From contig JAFTOX010000004.1 in the NCBI GenBank assembly GCA_017463585.1, positions 124,001 to 188,000 of the forward strand: 64,000 nucleotides of DNA, given 5' to 3'. This stretch comes from Rikenellaceae bacterium. Lineage in GTDB: Bacteria; Bacteroidota; Bacteroidia; Bacteroidales; Rikenellaceae. Position 1 is the stretch's first letter; each line of letters opens with the position of its first letter. Position numbers and translations under genes: made by a program. Below are positions 8,792-17,644 of the stretch, piece after piece. The notes beneath the pieces were generated by a model. That model did no database searches. It was not told the origin of the DNA and saw only the letters and a list, made by a program, of their open reading frames with translations.

Positions 8792-9676
8792 ATGAAGGTA
8801 ATAATCGACGATAATTCGGGTTTTTGTTTCGGTGTGGTGCGAGCCATTTCGCGGGCTGAGGAGGCGTTAGCGGAGGGCGGCACGGTCTATTCGCTGGGCG
8901 ACATCGTACACAACCGCGTTGAGGTACAACGACTCGAAGAGCTTGGTTTGCAGACCGTTACGCACGAGGATATGGAGCGTTTGGGCGGTCGTCGATTGTT
9001 CATTCGTGCGCACGGCGAGCCACCGACGACCTACGCTCGTGCCGAGCAGTTGGGAATCGAGGTGATCGACGCAACGTGCCCCGTGGTGGCGGCATTGCAA
9101 CGCAAAGTGAAACGTGCCTACGACAAAATGCAAGAGGTTGGTGGTCAAGTGGTTATACTTGGCAAGCACGGTCACGCCGAGGTGGTGGGATTGACCGGAC
9201 AGGTCGAGGGTCGAGCCATTGTGGTCGAGAAGGAGAGCGACTTGGCGGCGGTCGATTTTGCGCGTCCGATACTGTTTTTGTCGCAGACCACGCAGAGCCG
9301 TGCGCTGTTCGAGCATATCTTGGAGATTATGCGTCAGCGGGCAGCCGATCCCTCTCAGGTTGAGGCGATTGACACCATCTGTGGGCAGGTGGCAGGGCGC
9401 GAGGAGCGACTCTCGGAGTTTGCACGTTCGGTCGATCGAGTGATCTTCGTCTGCGGACGCAAGAGCTCGAATGGCAAGGTGCTGTTTGAGGTTTGCAAGC
9501 GTGCTAATCCACTGAGCTACAATATCGAGGAGGCGTCGGAGTTGCAGGCGGAGTGGCTCGCAGGAGCTTCGACGGTGGGCATTTGCGGTGCGACCTCGAC
9601 CCCTAAATGGCTAATGCAAAAGGTGGCAGACTATATTGAGGATTCAAAATTCAAAATGCAAGATTCAAGATTATAG
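8792..9676 (+). CDS. ispH: 4-hydroxy-3-methylbut-2-enyl diphosphate reductase
   Basis: A 294-residue iron-sulfur enzyme for the last step of the MEP isoprenoid pathway, producing IPP and DMAPP. The three cluster cysteines are visible in SGFCFGV (C12), DATCPVV and DTICGQVAGREE; HGE in the FIRAHGEPP motif and the late GATSTPKWLM are also conserved. The last 11 residues (DSKFKMQDSRL) are encoded by an AT-rich array that begins inside the gene at 9641, so the natural C-terminus seems to have been extended by the repeat. Supplies the polyprenyl synthase encoded at 59-60 kb. Confidence 0.95.
   Translation: MKVIIDDNSGFCFGVVRAISRAEEALAEGGTVYSLGDIVHNRVEVQRLEELGLQTVTHEDMERLGGRRLFIRAHGEPPTTYARAEQLGIEVIDATCPVVAALQRKVKRAYDKMQEVGGQVVILGKHGHAEVVGLTGQVEGRAIVVEKESDLAAVDFARPILFLSQTTQSRALFEHILEIMRQRAADPSQVEAIDTICGQVAGREERLSEFARSVDRVIFVCGRKSSNGKVLFEVCKRANPLSYNIEEASELQAEWLAGASTVGICGATSTPKWLMQKVADYIEDSKFKMQDSRL
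9641..9675 (+). repeat. AT-rich array overlapping the ispH 3' end
   Basis: GATTCAAAATTCAAAATGC-type array that runs into and encodes the ispH C-terminus. Confidence 0.75.
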
Positions 9677-9783
9677 TTTGACGCCGAAAAGAGAGAACAT
9701 AAAAAACGACATAAATAAAAATTGCCGAGGGCAGATTAAACCTGAACCTTGAAGTAAAAACAAGAAGAAGTAAAAATAAGAAT

Positions 9784-10269
9784 ATGAGAACTGACCGTTA
9801 TCTGATTCGAGCCGTAAAATATTTCGTGCTTTTGATCGTTTTGATCGTGGTGCTTTATGCGCTGGCGTACTATTTCGAGGGCACGCCGATGAGCGTCGAG
9901 GAGTATGTTGCGATGTTGCTTGCCGATCCGCGTGCAAAGTGGTTGCTGCCGGTTTTTGGTGCGTTGGCGTTGGCATATCCCGCATTCGGATATATGACTC
10001 GTTCGTTGCCTATCTCGTTGGAAAACAACCGTGTAGGTATCGATGCGGCGATGCGTGCGTGCGAGTTCGAGGCTGCGGGCGAGCGCGATGGCGTGCTGTT
10101 GTATCGTGCGACCTCGCCGGCACGTCGTGTGCGTCTGATGTGGGAGGACGAATTGGAGGTCTGGTCGGAGGGCGATCGAACGATGATTCGTGGTCACCGT
10201 GCGGCGGTGGTGCAGATCATCTATCGCTCGGAAATCTATATGCGTAAGGAAAATGGCGAAGAACTTTAA
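9784..10269 (+). CDS. Small membrane protein of unknown function
   Basis: A 161-residue protein not recognised. It has a hydrophobic helix at about 11-30 and a second at about 56-72, and then a soluble C-terminal part rich in charged residues. It overlaps the following protease gene by 17 bp, which ties it to that transcript; a role alongside the envelope protease is only a guess. Confidence 0.7.
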   Translation: MRTDRYLIRAVKYFVLLIVLIVVLYALAYYFEGTPMSVEEYVAMLLADPRAKWLLPVFGALALAYPAFGYMTRSLPISLENNRVGIDAAMRACEFEAAGERDGVLLYRATSPARRVRLMWEDELEVWSEGDRTMIRGHRAAVVQIIYRSEIYMRKENGEEL

Positions 10270-11956
10270 ACATTTCACTCGTCGCGCGGCGACGATTGTG
10301 GCGGTGGTTGCCGGGGCGATGGTGCTGATGGCAACCCATCCGCGTGATTTTTACTTGGGGCGACATATCGAGGTGCTGATCAATATGATGCGCGAGCTGA
10401 GCGTGATGTATGTCGATCCGATCGAGCCCGCCAAGATGATGCAAAATGCGGCGGTGGGATTGACCTCGTCGCTCGACCCCTACACGACCTATATGTCCGA
10501 AAAGGAGGTGCGCGAGTTCGAGATGTTGACCACGGGCAAGTATGGCGGTGTGGGCTCGTTGATTCGCCAAAAGGGTGATTATGTGCGCTTTGCAGAGCCT
10601 TACAAGGGCTGTCCTGCCGACCGCGCGGGTATCAAGATCGGCGACCGAATCCTCGAAATCGACGGTAAGTCGGCCAAGGGTATGACCGTCGAGCAGGTGA
10701 GCAACCGCTTGAAGGGCGACCCCGATACCGAGGTGCGATTGAAGATCGGACGTCTGGTCGATGACGCCGAGGTGAAGCTGACGCTGCGCCGTGAGCGAAT
10801 CTCGATTTCGGGCATTTCGTATGCGGGTTGGCTGAACGACTCGATCGGCTACATCGCCCACGACGATTTCAGCGAGGGGTGCGCGGCCGATCTGCGCCGT
10901 GAGCTGATGGCACTGCGCCAGACGGGACGCCTGCGTGGTCTGGTGCTCGACTACCGTGGCAATGGCGGTGGCATTGTGCAGGAGGCGGTCGAGATTCTGT
11001 CGATGTTCCTGCCGAAGGGCACGAAGGTGCTCGAAATGAAGGGTCGCCACAAGGAGATGGATCAAGTCTATCGAACTGATAAAGAGCCTATTGAGCCTAA
11101 GCTGCCGATCGTTGTGCTGACCAATAGCGGCTCGGCTTCGGCGGCCGAGATTGTGGCGGGAGCGTTGCAGGATATGGACCGTGCGGTGCTGATGGGACGT
11201 CGCACGTTCGGCAAGGGTCTGGTGCAATCGACCCACAATATCGGCTATGGCGACTATCTGAAACTCACAACAGCAAAGTACTATATGCCCAGCGGACGCT
11301 GCATTCAGGCCATCGACTACGCCCACCGCAACGACGACGGCTCGGTCGATTATGTGCCCGATTCGCTGATCCGCGAGTTCACGACACAGGGCGGTCGTAA
11401 GGTCTACGACGGTGGTGGCGTGATGCCCGACGTGCCGCGCAAGGCGGATTATGCGTCACGATTTGTGATGACGATCTACGCCGAGGGTCACATCGAGGAC
11501 TTCGCCGACGACTATGCAAAGGCGCACGACGCACGTCTGCAAACGTTGGATCCTAAGACGTTTACGATCTCGGACGAGGAGTTCGAGCAGTTTGTCGATA
11601 TGATGCGTGACCGCAAAACCGAGTACCGTTCGCAGAGCAGTCAGTATGCCGATGCGATGCGCCGTGCCGCCGAGCAGGAGTTGCACGACTCGACCGTGCT
11701 GGCCGAGATCAGCCGCTTGGAGGCGACGTTGAAGGGCGATATGGAGAGCAATCTGCGCCGTCATCGTGATGAGTTGCTCGACGCAATCAACACGCAGATA
11801 ATCTTGCGATATTGCTACTCGTCGGGCGTTGCGCAGTACAATCTGCAAGACGATAAAGATGCTGCGGCGGCGGTCGAGCTGCTTGGTAATATGGCTGAGT
11901 ATGAGCGCATTCTGCGCGAGCAAGACACCCAGCGTCAGCATAAACGCAACGAATAA
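10253..11956 (+). CDS. S41-family C-terminal processing peptidase
   Basis: A 567-residue periplasmic Ser-Lys protease of the CtpA/Prc type. An N-terminal signal anchor (about 10-30) is followed by a PDZ domain (about 90-170; YGGVGSLIRQKGDYV, GDRILEIDGKSAKG) and the S41 core. The predicted catalytic serine is S296 in SGSASAAEIVAGA, and the lysine K321 in RRTFGKGLVQ sits 25 residues later, exactly as in the E. coli Prc pair. The C-terminal 150 residues are helical and of unclear use. ATG 10253 (preceded by AAGGA) is preferred over upstream in-frame codons lying inside the previous gene. Confidence 0.93.
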   Translation: MAKNFKHFTRRAATIVAVVAGAMVLMATHPRDFYLGRHIEVLINMMRELSVMYVDPIEPAKMMQNAAVGLTSSLDPYTTYMSEKEVREFEMLTTGKYGGVGSLIRQKGDYVRFAEPYKGCPADRAGIKIGDRILEIDGKSAKGMTVEQVSNRLKGDPDTEVRLKIGRLVDDAEVKLTLRRERISISGISYAGWLNDSIGYIAHDDFSEGCAADLRRELMALRQTGRLRGLVLDYRGNGGGIVQEAVEILSMFLPKGTKVLEMKGRHKEMDQVYRTDKEPIEPKLPIVVLTNSGSASAAEIVAGALQDMDRAVLMGRRTFGKGLVQSTHNIGYGDYLKLTTAKYYMPSGRCIQAIDYAHRNDDGSVDYVPDSLIREFTTQGGRKVYDGGGVMPDVPRKADYASRFVMTIYAEGHIEDFADDYAKAHDARLQTLDPKTFTISDEEFEQFVDMMRDRKTEYRSQSSQYADAMRRAAEQELHDSTVLAEISRLEATLKGDMESNLRRHRDELLDAINTQIILRYCYSSGVAQYNLQDDKDAAAAVELLGNMAEYERILREQDTQRQHKRNE

Positions 11957-11986
11957 ACACGGAAAAACCAATAGCCCCAACGGACG

Positions 11987-13159
11987 ATGAAACGACTCTC
12001 GAAACTACTCACCTCGCGCAACCGAATGGCGGTGATCGTCATTGGTTTGATTTTGGCGTGTGGCTCGCTCTTTTTCACTTCGCGTATGGCTCAGACGCTG
12101 CGCGAGAAGGAGCAGCACGACGTGCAGATTTGGGCGATGGCGATGGAGCGCACGGGTAGCACGAGCCTCTTTGTCGATGGCGATCCGCTGATGGAGGAGA
12201 TCATCTCGGGACGCAACAATATTCCGCTGATTATCACCGACAATAACCTGCGTGTGTTGGAGTCGCACCTGATTCCGCACAACGTGGTCAACCACCCCGA
12301 TCTGCTGCGCGAGAAGATCGACCAGCTGAGCGAAAAAAATACCCCGATTGTGATCCGCAGCCGCTGGAACCATCAAGATAATATCTACATCTTCTATGGC
12401 GAGTCGCGTCTGCTGCGGACGTTGTACTATTTCCCTCTGGTTCAGTTGGTTGTGGTTGTGATTTTCATCTTGTTTGGCTACATTGCGTTCAGCTCGACCA
12501 AGCAGGACGAGCAGAATCGTGTCTGGATCGGATTGGCTAAGGAGACCGCCCACCAGCTCGGTACGCCCACCTCGTCGCTGCTGGGCTGGATCGAGTATCT
12601 GCGCACGCAGGAGATAGACCAAACGGTTGTAGATGAGATGAATAAGGACCTCACGCACCTGATGAAAATCGTCGACCGTTTCTCGAAAATCGGCTCCGAG
12701 ACGGTGCTCGCCTCGGCCAACATCAACGAGGTTGTGGGCGGTTGTGTGATGTACTTCCGCACGCGCATTCCCCGCAACGTTACGCTCGACTACAACGGTC
12801 TGGCAACCGCCCCCGTGCAGGCGATGATCAACACGGCGCTATTCGAGTGGGTGGTCGAGAATCTGCTGAAAAATTCGCTCGACGCCCTGCAAGGTCAGGG
12901 TGCGATCAAGGTTACGATCTCGTCCAATTCGGAGAGCGTCTTTGTCGATGTGCGCGACACGGGCAAGGGCATCGCACGCAGCAATTGGAAGCGAATCTTC
13001 GAGCCCGGTTTCACGACAAAAACACGTGGCTGGGGCTTGGGACTCTCGCTCAGCCGCCGCATTATCGAGGAGTATCACAAGGGTCGCATTGCGGTGATCG
13101 ACTCCGAAATCGGCAAGGGCACAACGATCCGTATAACACTGAAACGTATCTTCGAATAG
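11987..13159 (+). CDS. Membrane sensor histidine kinase
   Basis: A 390-residue kinase: transmembrane helix about 15-32, a periplasmic sensor of about 115 residues, a second helix about 147-166, then the kinase core. The H-box is the unusual ETAHQLGTPTSSLLGW with H189; N, G1 and G2 boxes read LLKNSLDAL, VRDTGKGI and RGWGLGLSLSRRI. No response regulator is adjacent, so the partner is elsewhere. AKETAHQLGTP-type H-boxes are a Bacteroidota subgroup. It lies between the S41 protease and the DUF4271 gene in one long plus-strand run. Confidence 0.88.
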   Translation: MKRLSKLLTSRNRMAVIVIGLILACGSLFFTSRMAQTLREKEQHDVQIWAMAMERTGSTSLFVDGDPLMEEIISGRNNIPLIITDNNLRVLESHLIPHNVVNHPDLLREKIDQLSEKNTPIVIRSRWNHQDNIYIFYGESRLLRTLYYFPLVQLVVVVIFILFGYIAFSSTKQDEQNRVWIGLAKETAHQLGTPTSSLLGWIEYLRTQEIDQTVVDEMNKDLTHLMKIVDRFSKIGSETVLASANINEVVGGCVMYFRTRIPRNVTLDYNGLATAPVQAMINTALFEWVVENLLKNSLDALQGQGAIKVTISSNSESVFVDVRDTGKGIARSNWKRIFEPGFTTKTRGWGLGLSLSRRIIEEYHKGRIAVIDSEIGKGTTIRITLKRIFE

Positions 13160-13162
13160 CAG

Positions 13163-14074
13163 GTGACACAGCACAATACCATATATAATAACGCGCACGC
13201 GAGTAGCGACTCAATTGCCGCCCCCACTCGCACCGACCAACCGTCGGTGATCGAGTTCGAGGCGTTGGGCGAGATGTTGGTGCGCACCGATAGCGTGATG
13301 TACCGCGAGGTGGCGAGCGATTCGTTGGCTACGGCCGAGGCTGCGGCGATCTATGGCACTCTGACTGAGAGCGTTGCACCCCGCCACCACGACCGCTCGG
13401 TGGTCAATACACCGCTGACGGCCTCGTTCGGTTTTCAGTCGTGTGTGCTGGCTCTGCTGGTGCTCTATGTGCTGATGCTCTACCGCTTCCGCAGCGATAT
13501 CATCGAACTGCTGACCAACCGCAAAGCCCTCGTCGATGAGATAGTTAATCCGAGCCAGAGTAGCGTCTATGGGCGTTTTTTCTCGACCAGCGTCAGCGTT
13601 GGTCTGCTGCTCGGCGCCATTATGGTGGTCAAGGGCGCCGATCTGGCTCCGCAGGTGATGGGCGCGGTGGAGGCTCCGGAGTGGATTCTGGCGTTGGCGG
13701 TGCCCTCGGTGCTTGTGACAACGGTGGTGGTCACGGCGGTGCAAATCGCTCTGCTGTGGCTCATCGGACGCGCGGCAATGTGCTCGGACGTCACCTCGAC
13801 ACTGCTCCGTTTGCGCAAAATTTGCTTCTCAATCTTCACAATTTGCTGCACACCAACGGTTTTGCTCTATGCATTGAGCGAAATTAATAGTTCCGTAGTG
13901 CTTTTGTATATTATTGTAGCTGAGGTAGTTGCGCTATTTTTGGTCTTTTTGTACGAAACTTTTGTCTTGTTTGCATCGAAAAAAATTTCTGTTTTGCATT
14001 GGATTTTGTACCTTTGCACCGTGGAATTATTCCCTGTCAGTCTGATAGTTCTGACTGTAATGAGAGAGTTTTAA
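13163..14074 (+). CDS. DUF4271 membrane protein
   Basis: A 303-residue protein with a hydrophilic first 85 residues and about six membrane helices after it, matching the layout of the DUF4271 family that sits before hemD in many Bacteroidota. The proposed GTG start is 3 bp after the kinase stop, so translation is probably coupled. Function unknown. Its final 70 bp contain a TACCTTTG promoter element for hemD. Confidence 0.7.
   Translation: MTQHNTIYNNAHASSDSIAAPTRTDQPSVIEFEALGEMLVRTDSVMYREVASDSLATAEAAAIYGTLTESVAPRHHDRSVVNTPLTASFGFQSCVLALLVLYVLMLYRFRSDIIELLTNRKALVDEIVNPSQSSVYGRFFSTSVSVGLLLGAIMVVKGADLAPQVMGAVEAPEWILALAVPSVLVTTVVVTAVQIALLWLIGRAAMCSDVTSTLLRLRKICFSIFTICCTPTVLLYALSEINSSVVLLYIIVAEVVALFLVFLYETFVLFASKKISVLHWILYLCTVELFPVSLIVLTVMREF
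14009..14016 (+). promoter_or_regulatory. -7 promoter element before hemD
   Basis: TACCTTTG inside the 3' end of the upstream gene, about 65 nt before the hemD ATG. The -33 element is not clear. Confidence 0.4.
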
Positions 14075-14080
14075 TAAGAG

Positions 14081-15103
14081 ATGAGCATTAAGAAAATTTT
14101 GGTATCACAGCCCCAACCGGCTATTATCGAAAAATCACCTTTCTTCGAAATCGTACGCAAGCATAAGGTCGAAATCAATTACAACCCCTTCAACCGAGTT
14201 CAAGGCGTGAGCCTCAAAGAGTTCAGGGGTCAGCGCGTAGAGATCCTTACACATACCGCAGTGATCTTCACCAGCCGTACAACGGTCGATAGCTTCTTCC
14301 GCATCTGCGAGGAGGCCCGTATCACCGTGCCCGAAACAATGAAATATATCTGCCAGACCGAGGCCGTGGCTCTCTATCTGCAAAAATATATCGTCTATCG
14401 TAAGCGTAAGATTTTCTTCGCTGACGGCTCATTTACCAACTTCTTGGAGTTGATTATCAAGCACAAAGACGAAAAATATATGCTCGCACTGAGCGAGCCT
14501 CATAAGCCCGAGCTGCCCGAGGCATTGGAGCGACTGAAACTCAATGTCGATAAGGTGATTCTGGCTAAGACCGTCCAGACCGACGTGTCGAAACTGCCCC
14601 TTGCGGAGTTCAACCTCGTGGCACTCTATTCACCCTCGGACGTGGCTGCGTTCAAGAGCGCATACGAGGGTAAGCCGATGCCCCAGGTGGCAACCTTCGG
14701 CGACGCTACGGCACGTGCCGCAGTCGGCGCAGGCATCACAATCAATGTGATGGCTCCCACCCCCGCAGCACCCTCGATGACTAAGGCTATCGACATCTAC
14801 CTCAGTCAGTTAGCAGCAGGCGAGGAGGTTGCACCCGTAGTTTTGAACGACAACCAGGGCAACGAGGAGTTTATCCGCACACAGCAGGCTAAGCTCGCCA
14901 AAAAGACCCGTGCACGCAAGGGTACCGCCGCAGCCGCAGCGACCGCCAAGAAGGCAACCGCAACCAAAAGCACCGCTACAAAGAGCGCTGCCGCAAAAAA
15001 GACAACCACCGCAAAGAGCACCACAAAGGCCTCGACCACCAAGAGCGCAACCGTGAAAAAGAGCACGGCAACGAAGAAGGAGGCAACGGCAAAGGCCGAG
15101 TAA
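14081..15103 (+). CDS. hemD: Uroporphyrinogen-III synthase with a Lys/Ala-rich tail
   Basis: A 340-residue protein. Residues 1-250 match the Bacteroidota HemD type (KKILVSQPQPAIIEKSPFF, AVIFTSRTTVDSFF, VATFGDATARAAV), which cyclises hydroxymethylbilane to uroporphyrinogen III. Residues about 270-340 are low-complexity Lys/Ala/Thr (repeats such as KSTATKSAAAKKTT), similar in composition to histone-H1-like DNA-binding tails. The tail is not needed for the enzyme and may bind nucleic acid, but that is inference. Context (DUF4271-hemD-rnpA-yidD) is conserved in the phylum. Confidence 0.82.
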   Translation: MSIKKILVSQPQPAIIEKSPFFEIVRKHKVEINYNPFNRVQGVSLKEFRGQRVEILTHTAVIFTSRTTVDSFFRICEEARITVPETMKYICQTEAVALYLQKYIVYRKRKIFFADGSFTNFLELIIKHKDEKYMLALSEPHKPELPEALERLKLNVDKVILAKTVQTDVSKLPLAEFNLVALYSPSDVAAFKSAYEGKPMPQVATFGDATARAAVGAGITINVMAPTPAAPSMTKAIDIYLSQLAAGEEVAPVVLNDNQGNEEFIRTQQAKLAKKTRARKGTAAAAATAKKATATKSTATKSAAAKKTTTAKSTTKASTTKSATVKKSTATKKEATAKAE

Positions 15104-15165
15104 CGCTCTGAGGCAGAGATAAATGCAGAGTCGGTGGTGGCATTTCCACCGCCGACTTTTTTCGA

Positions 15166-15687
15166 TTGATGACAATGACCGCACAGACCCTGACCCGCGC
15201 CGAGCGACTGCGCTCGCTCAAAGTGATCCGCCGCCTCTTCGAGGAGGGGCGCAGTGGGTTCGTCTACCCCTTCCGCTACATCTGGTTGAAGGAGGAAAAC
15301 GCTGAAAAAGTGGAGGTTGCAGCGGGCGAAGGTGCTTCGGTTGTTGTGGCTGAGGGCTCAGCGGGCACGGTTTCGGCGAGTTCGACTTCGGCGAGTTCGA
15401 CTTCGGTCGAGGGCGAGGGCGCAAGCGTCGGCTCGAACGGCGTTGCGGGCGGTGTCGAGGTGATGTTCTCGGTGCCCAAACGCTTTTTGAAACGTGCCAA
15501 TAAACGCAATTTAGTGCGTCGTCGTGCCAAGGAGTCGTACCGCCTGAACAAGACGATTCTGACCGAGGTGGTGGGCGATCGCCGTGTGCGTATTGCGCTG
15601 GTTTACAGCACGAAGAAGATTCACGAATATAAGACAATCAACAATGCCGTCGAGCGAATTTTGGGCGAAATCGGTCGCAATTTGTAA
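15166..15687 (+). CDS. rnpA: Ribonuclease P protein component with a low-complexity insert
   Basis: A 173-residue RNase P protein, longer than the usual 110-130. The N-terminal [20 protein letters not shown] and the C-terminal RNR-motif region ([20 protein letters not shown]) are intact. Between them about 50 residues of Ala/Ser/Gly/Glu/Val low complexity (residues about 47-97) are inserted within the first beta strands; the DNA holds a short tandem repeat near 15376-15405. Start is ATG 15166 or the close-by 15175. RNase P matures tRNA 5' ends with the RNA subunit, which is not in this window. Confidence 0.9.
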   Translation: MMTMTAQTLTRAERLRSLKVIRRLFEEGRSGFVYPFRYIWLKEENAEKVEVAAGEGASVVVAEGSAGTVSASSTSASSTSVEGEGASVGSNGVAGGVEVMFSVPKRFLKRANKRNLVRRRAKESYRLNKTILTEVVGDRRVRIALVYSTKKIHEYKTINNAVERILGEIGRNL

Positions 15688-15904
15688 GCGCATAGGCGCA
15701 GCGCCGCTGCTCTTTTTGGTGCGATTTTATCAGAGGTGTATCTCGCCTCTCACGCCGCCGTCGTGCCGTTACACGCCCACCTGCTCGCAGTATGCGATCG
15801 AGGCTCTCCGTAAGTACGGTCCAATCAAAGGCAGCTGGCTCACAATCAAACGCTTATCGCGTTGCCACCCCTGGGGCGGTAGCGGCTACGACCCCGTCCC
15901 TTAG
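15644..15904 (+). CDS. yidD: Membrane protein insertion efficiency factor
   Basis: An 86-residue YidD protein: amphipathic N-terminus, then [42 protein letters not shown] and the closing [14 protein letters not shown], all hallmarks. It helps YidC-mediated membrane insertion. The likely ATG at 15644 lies 44 bp inside rnpA in another frame, the usual rnpA-yidD overlap; an earlier in-frame codon at 15584 would add 20 atypical residues. Confidence 0.92.
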   Translation: MPSSEFWAKSVAICKRIGAAPLLFLVRFYQRCISPLTPPSCRYTPTCSQYAIEALRKYGPIKGSWLTIKRLSRCHPWGGSGYDPVP

Positions 15905-15925
15905 AACTTCGGCAACGTTCTAAGA

Positions 15926-15957
15926 ATTCAAAATTCAAGATTCAAAATTCAAGATTA
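15926..15957 (+). repeat. AT-rich array after yidD
   Basis: Two units of ATTCAAAATTCAAG in tandem between the converging yidD and MATE genes. No separate terminator was seen here. Confidence 0.8.
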
Positions 15958-15963
15958 CAAGCA

Positions 15964-17349
15964 TTAGATACTCCTCTCGGAGTCGGGGTTGTGGCGCAGT
16001 TTACGCACTTGCAGCGTGAGCAGCACGCCTGCGAGCATTGCCGCCGCCACGTCCGCAACGGGCATACAGAACCACACGCCCTCGATGCCCCAAATGCGCG
16101 GCATAAAGATCAGCAACGGCACCAAAAACAGCACCTGACGTGTCATCGAAAGAATGATCGAACGTTGCGGTTTGCCGATACTCTGGAAGAAATTCGACGC
16201 CACAATCTGGAAGCCGACGATCGGCATTGCCATCATCACAATGCGCATTGCGTGCGCAGCTAAGTCAATCAGTTCCAAACCCATAGGCGTCGAGGCGTCG
16301 GCAAAGCAACCCGCAATCTGTCGCGGCAGCAGCTCGGCGCAGAGGAATCCCACCGTGGTGATCGTCACGCCCCAGCCGATACCCATTCGCAGCGTTTTCA
16401 GCACACGATCGTAGAGCTTCGCGCCGTAGTTGTAGCCGACGATGGGCTGCATACCCTGATTCAATCCGTTTACGATCATAATGAACAACATCGCAATGCG
16501 ATTGACAATGCTGAACGCACCGATATGCAGGTCGCCACCATACTCACGCAGAGCGTTGTTGTTGAGCATCGACACCAGACTCGCACACGACTGAACGAGG
16601 AACGGCGCCATACCTATCGAGATGATTTTCAGTGTGATATCTTTGCGCAATCGGAATATCGAACGACGGAAATGGAGGAAGTGCTTGGGGTTTGCGAAGT
16701 GGACCAGCTCATAGATGAGGGCGGTCGTTTGGGCGATCACCGTGGCGTATGCCGAGCCTGCAATACCCCAATCGAAGCCGAAGATAAACAGCGGATCGAG
16801 CACACAATTCACGCCCACCGAGATCAACATTACCACCATCGATTTGGTCGGATAGCCCGTCGAGCGGAGGATCGCATTCAGTCCGAGGTAGAGGTGCGTG
16901 ATGACGTTACCCCACAGCAGAATCGACATATATTCGTGTGCGAAGTCGATCGTCGCCTCGCTCGCACCGAACAGAAAGAGCAGTTTGTCGAGGAACAGCA
17001 GACAGGCGGCCATCGTCGCCACACCGAATATCACGTTGAGCAGCACGATGTTGCCCAGGATTCGGAATGCGGCGGCTTTGTTGCCCTGCCCCAAGCGGAT
17101 CGAGGCCAATGCCGAACCACCGACACCGACCATCGCACCAAATGCGGCGGTAATGCTCATAATGGGCATACAAATGCCGAGAGCGGTCATCGCCAGCGGA
17201 CCTACGCCCTGCCCGATGAAAATACTGTCGGTGATGTTGTAAAGTGCTGAGGTTACGGTAGCTACAATGGCGGGCACGGCATATTTGGCGAGCAATTTTG
17301 CCAAATTGTCGGTACCTAACGAGAGTGGAGTTGCTTGTTGTTGCGCCAT
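15964..17349 (-). CDS. MATE-family efflux transporter
   Basis: A 461-residue, about 12-helix exporter of the MATE (MOP superfamily) type. Two-fold repeated halves are visible, with the first beginning AKYAVPAIVATVTSALYNITDSIFIGQG and the second around MAPFLVQSCASLVSMLNN. These proteins export cationic drugs or metabolites using Na+ or H+. The start ATG 17347-17349 follows a TATCTTTG promoter after about 24 nt. Confidence 0.9.
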   Translation of the reverse strand: MAQQQATPLSLGTDNLAKLLAKYAVPAIVATVTSALYNITDSIFIGQGVGPLAMTALGICMPIMSITAAFGAMVGVGGSALASIRLGQGNKAAAFRILGNIVLLNVIFGVATMAACLLFLDKLLFLFGASEATIDFAHEYMSILLWGNVITHLYLGLNAILRSTGYPTKSMVVMLISVGVNCVLDPLFIFGFDWGIAGSAYATVIAQTTALIYELVHFANPKHFLHFRRSIFRLRKDITLKIISIGMAPFLVQSCASLVSMLNNNALREYGGDLHIGAFSIVNRIAMLFIMIVNGLNQGMQPIVGYNYGAKLYDRVLKTLRMGIGWGVTITTVGFLCAELLPRQIAGCFADASTPMGLELIDLAAHAMRIVMMAMPIVGFQIVASNFFQSIGKPQRSIILSMTRQVLFLVPLLIFMPRIWGIEGVWFCMPVADVAAAMLAGVLLTLQVRKLRHNPDSERSI

Positions 17350-17372
17350 TGTTTAGTTTGAATTTCGGGCTG

Positions 17373-17402
17373 CAAAGATACAGATTTCAATTCAAAATTC
17401 AA
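17373..17402 (-). promoter_or_regulatory. Promoter of the MATE gene, -33 in the AT-rich array
   Basis: Minus strand: TTG (17400-17402), 19-nt spacer, TATCTTTG (17373-17380). The TTG belongs to an array unit. Confidence 0.65.
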
Positions 17403-17421
17403 GATTCAAAATTCAAAATTA
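17386..17421 (+). repeat. AT-rich array upstream of the MATE gene
   Basis: Four ATTCAAA/ATTCAAG units. A fragment of the CCATATGGGCG repeat and a degenerate two-hairpin element follow to the right. Confidence 0.75.
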
Positions 17422-17463
17422 GTCCTTTGTTACCAAAGATTTAGTTTGCAATTCAAAAAAAGC

Positions 17464-17568
17464 AGGTCCCGCCCATATGGCGTGCGCACCTTCGGGGGCG
17501 GCCGAACGAAAGATAGGTATTGGCAAAACGTAGTAGCCCGCGAAGGTGTGTCAAAATAGAAGATTTTG
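17464..17568 (-). repeat. Two-hairpin intergenic element, degenerate copy 2, with CCATATGGGCG fragment
   Basis: The outer arms CACCTTCG (17487-17494) and CGAAGGTG (17541-17548) and the short hairpin CAAAATA-GAA-GATTTTG (17552-17568) are kept, but the inner hairpin and bulge are replaced by unrelated sequence. The CCATATGGGCG repeat fragment abuts at 17464-17485. Confidence 0.6.
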
Positions 17569-17594
17569 CCATTGGCGATTTCTTATAACCAACA

Positions 17595-17623
17595 AAGGAG
17601 CCCACCACGCTGGTAGGCTCCTT
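17595..17623 (-). terminator. Terminator of the His-rich small gene
   Basis: Stem AAGGAGCCcACCA with TGGTaGGCTCCTT (one mismatch), 22 bp beyond the stop codon of the small minus-strand gene. The T-tract is short, so efficiency is uncertain. Confidence 0.6.
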
Positions 17624-17644
17624 CGGTTATTGCGGGGTGCGGGC

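Noticed and set aside
16525..17250. A 241-codon plus-strand ORF inside the MATE gene
   Set aside because: Antisense shadow; no recognisable domain, no promoter, and the minus frame encodes a full MATE protein.
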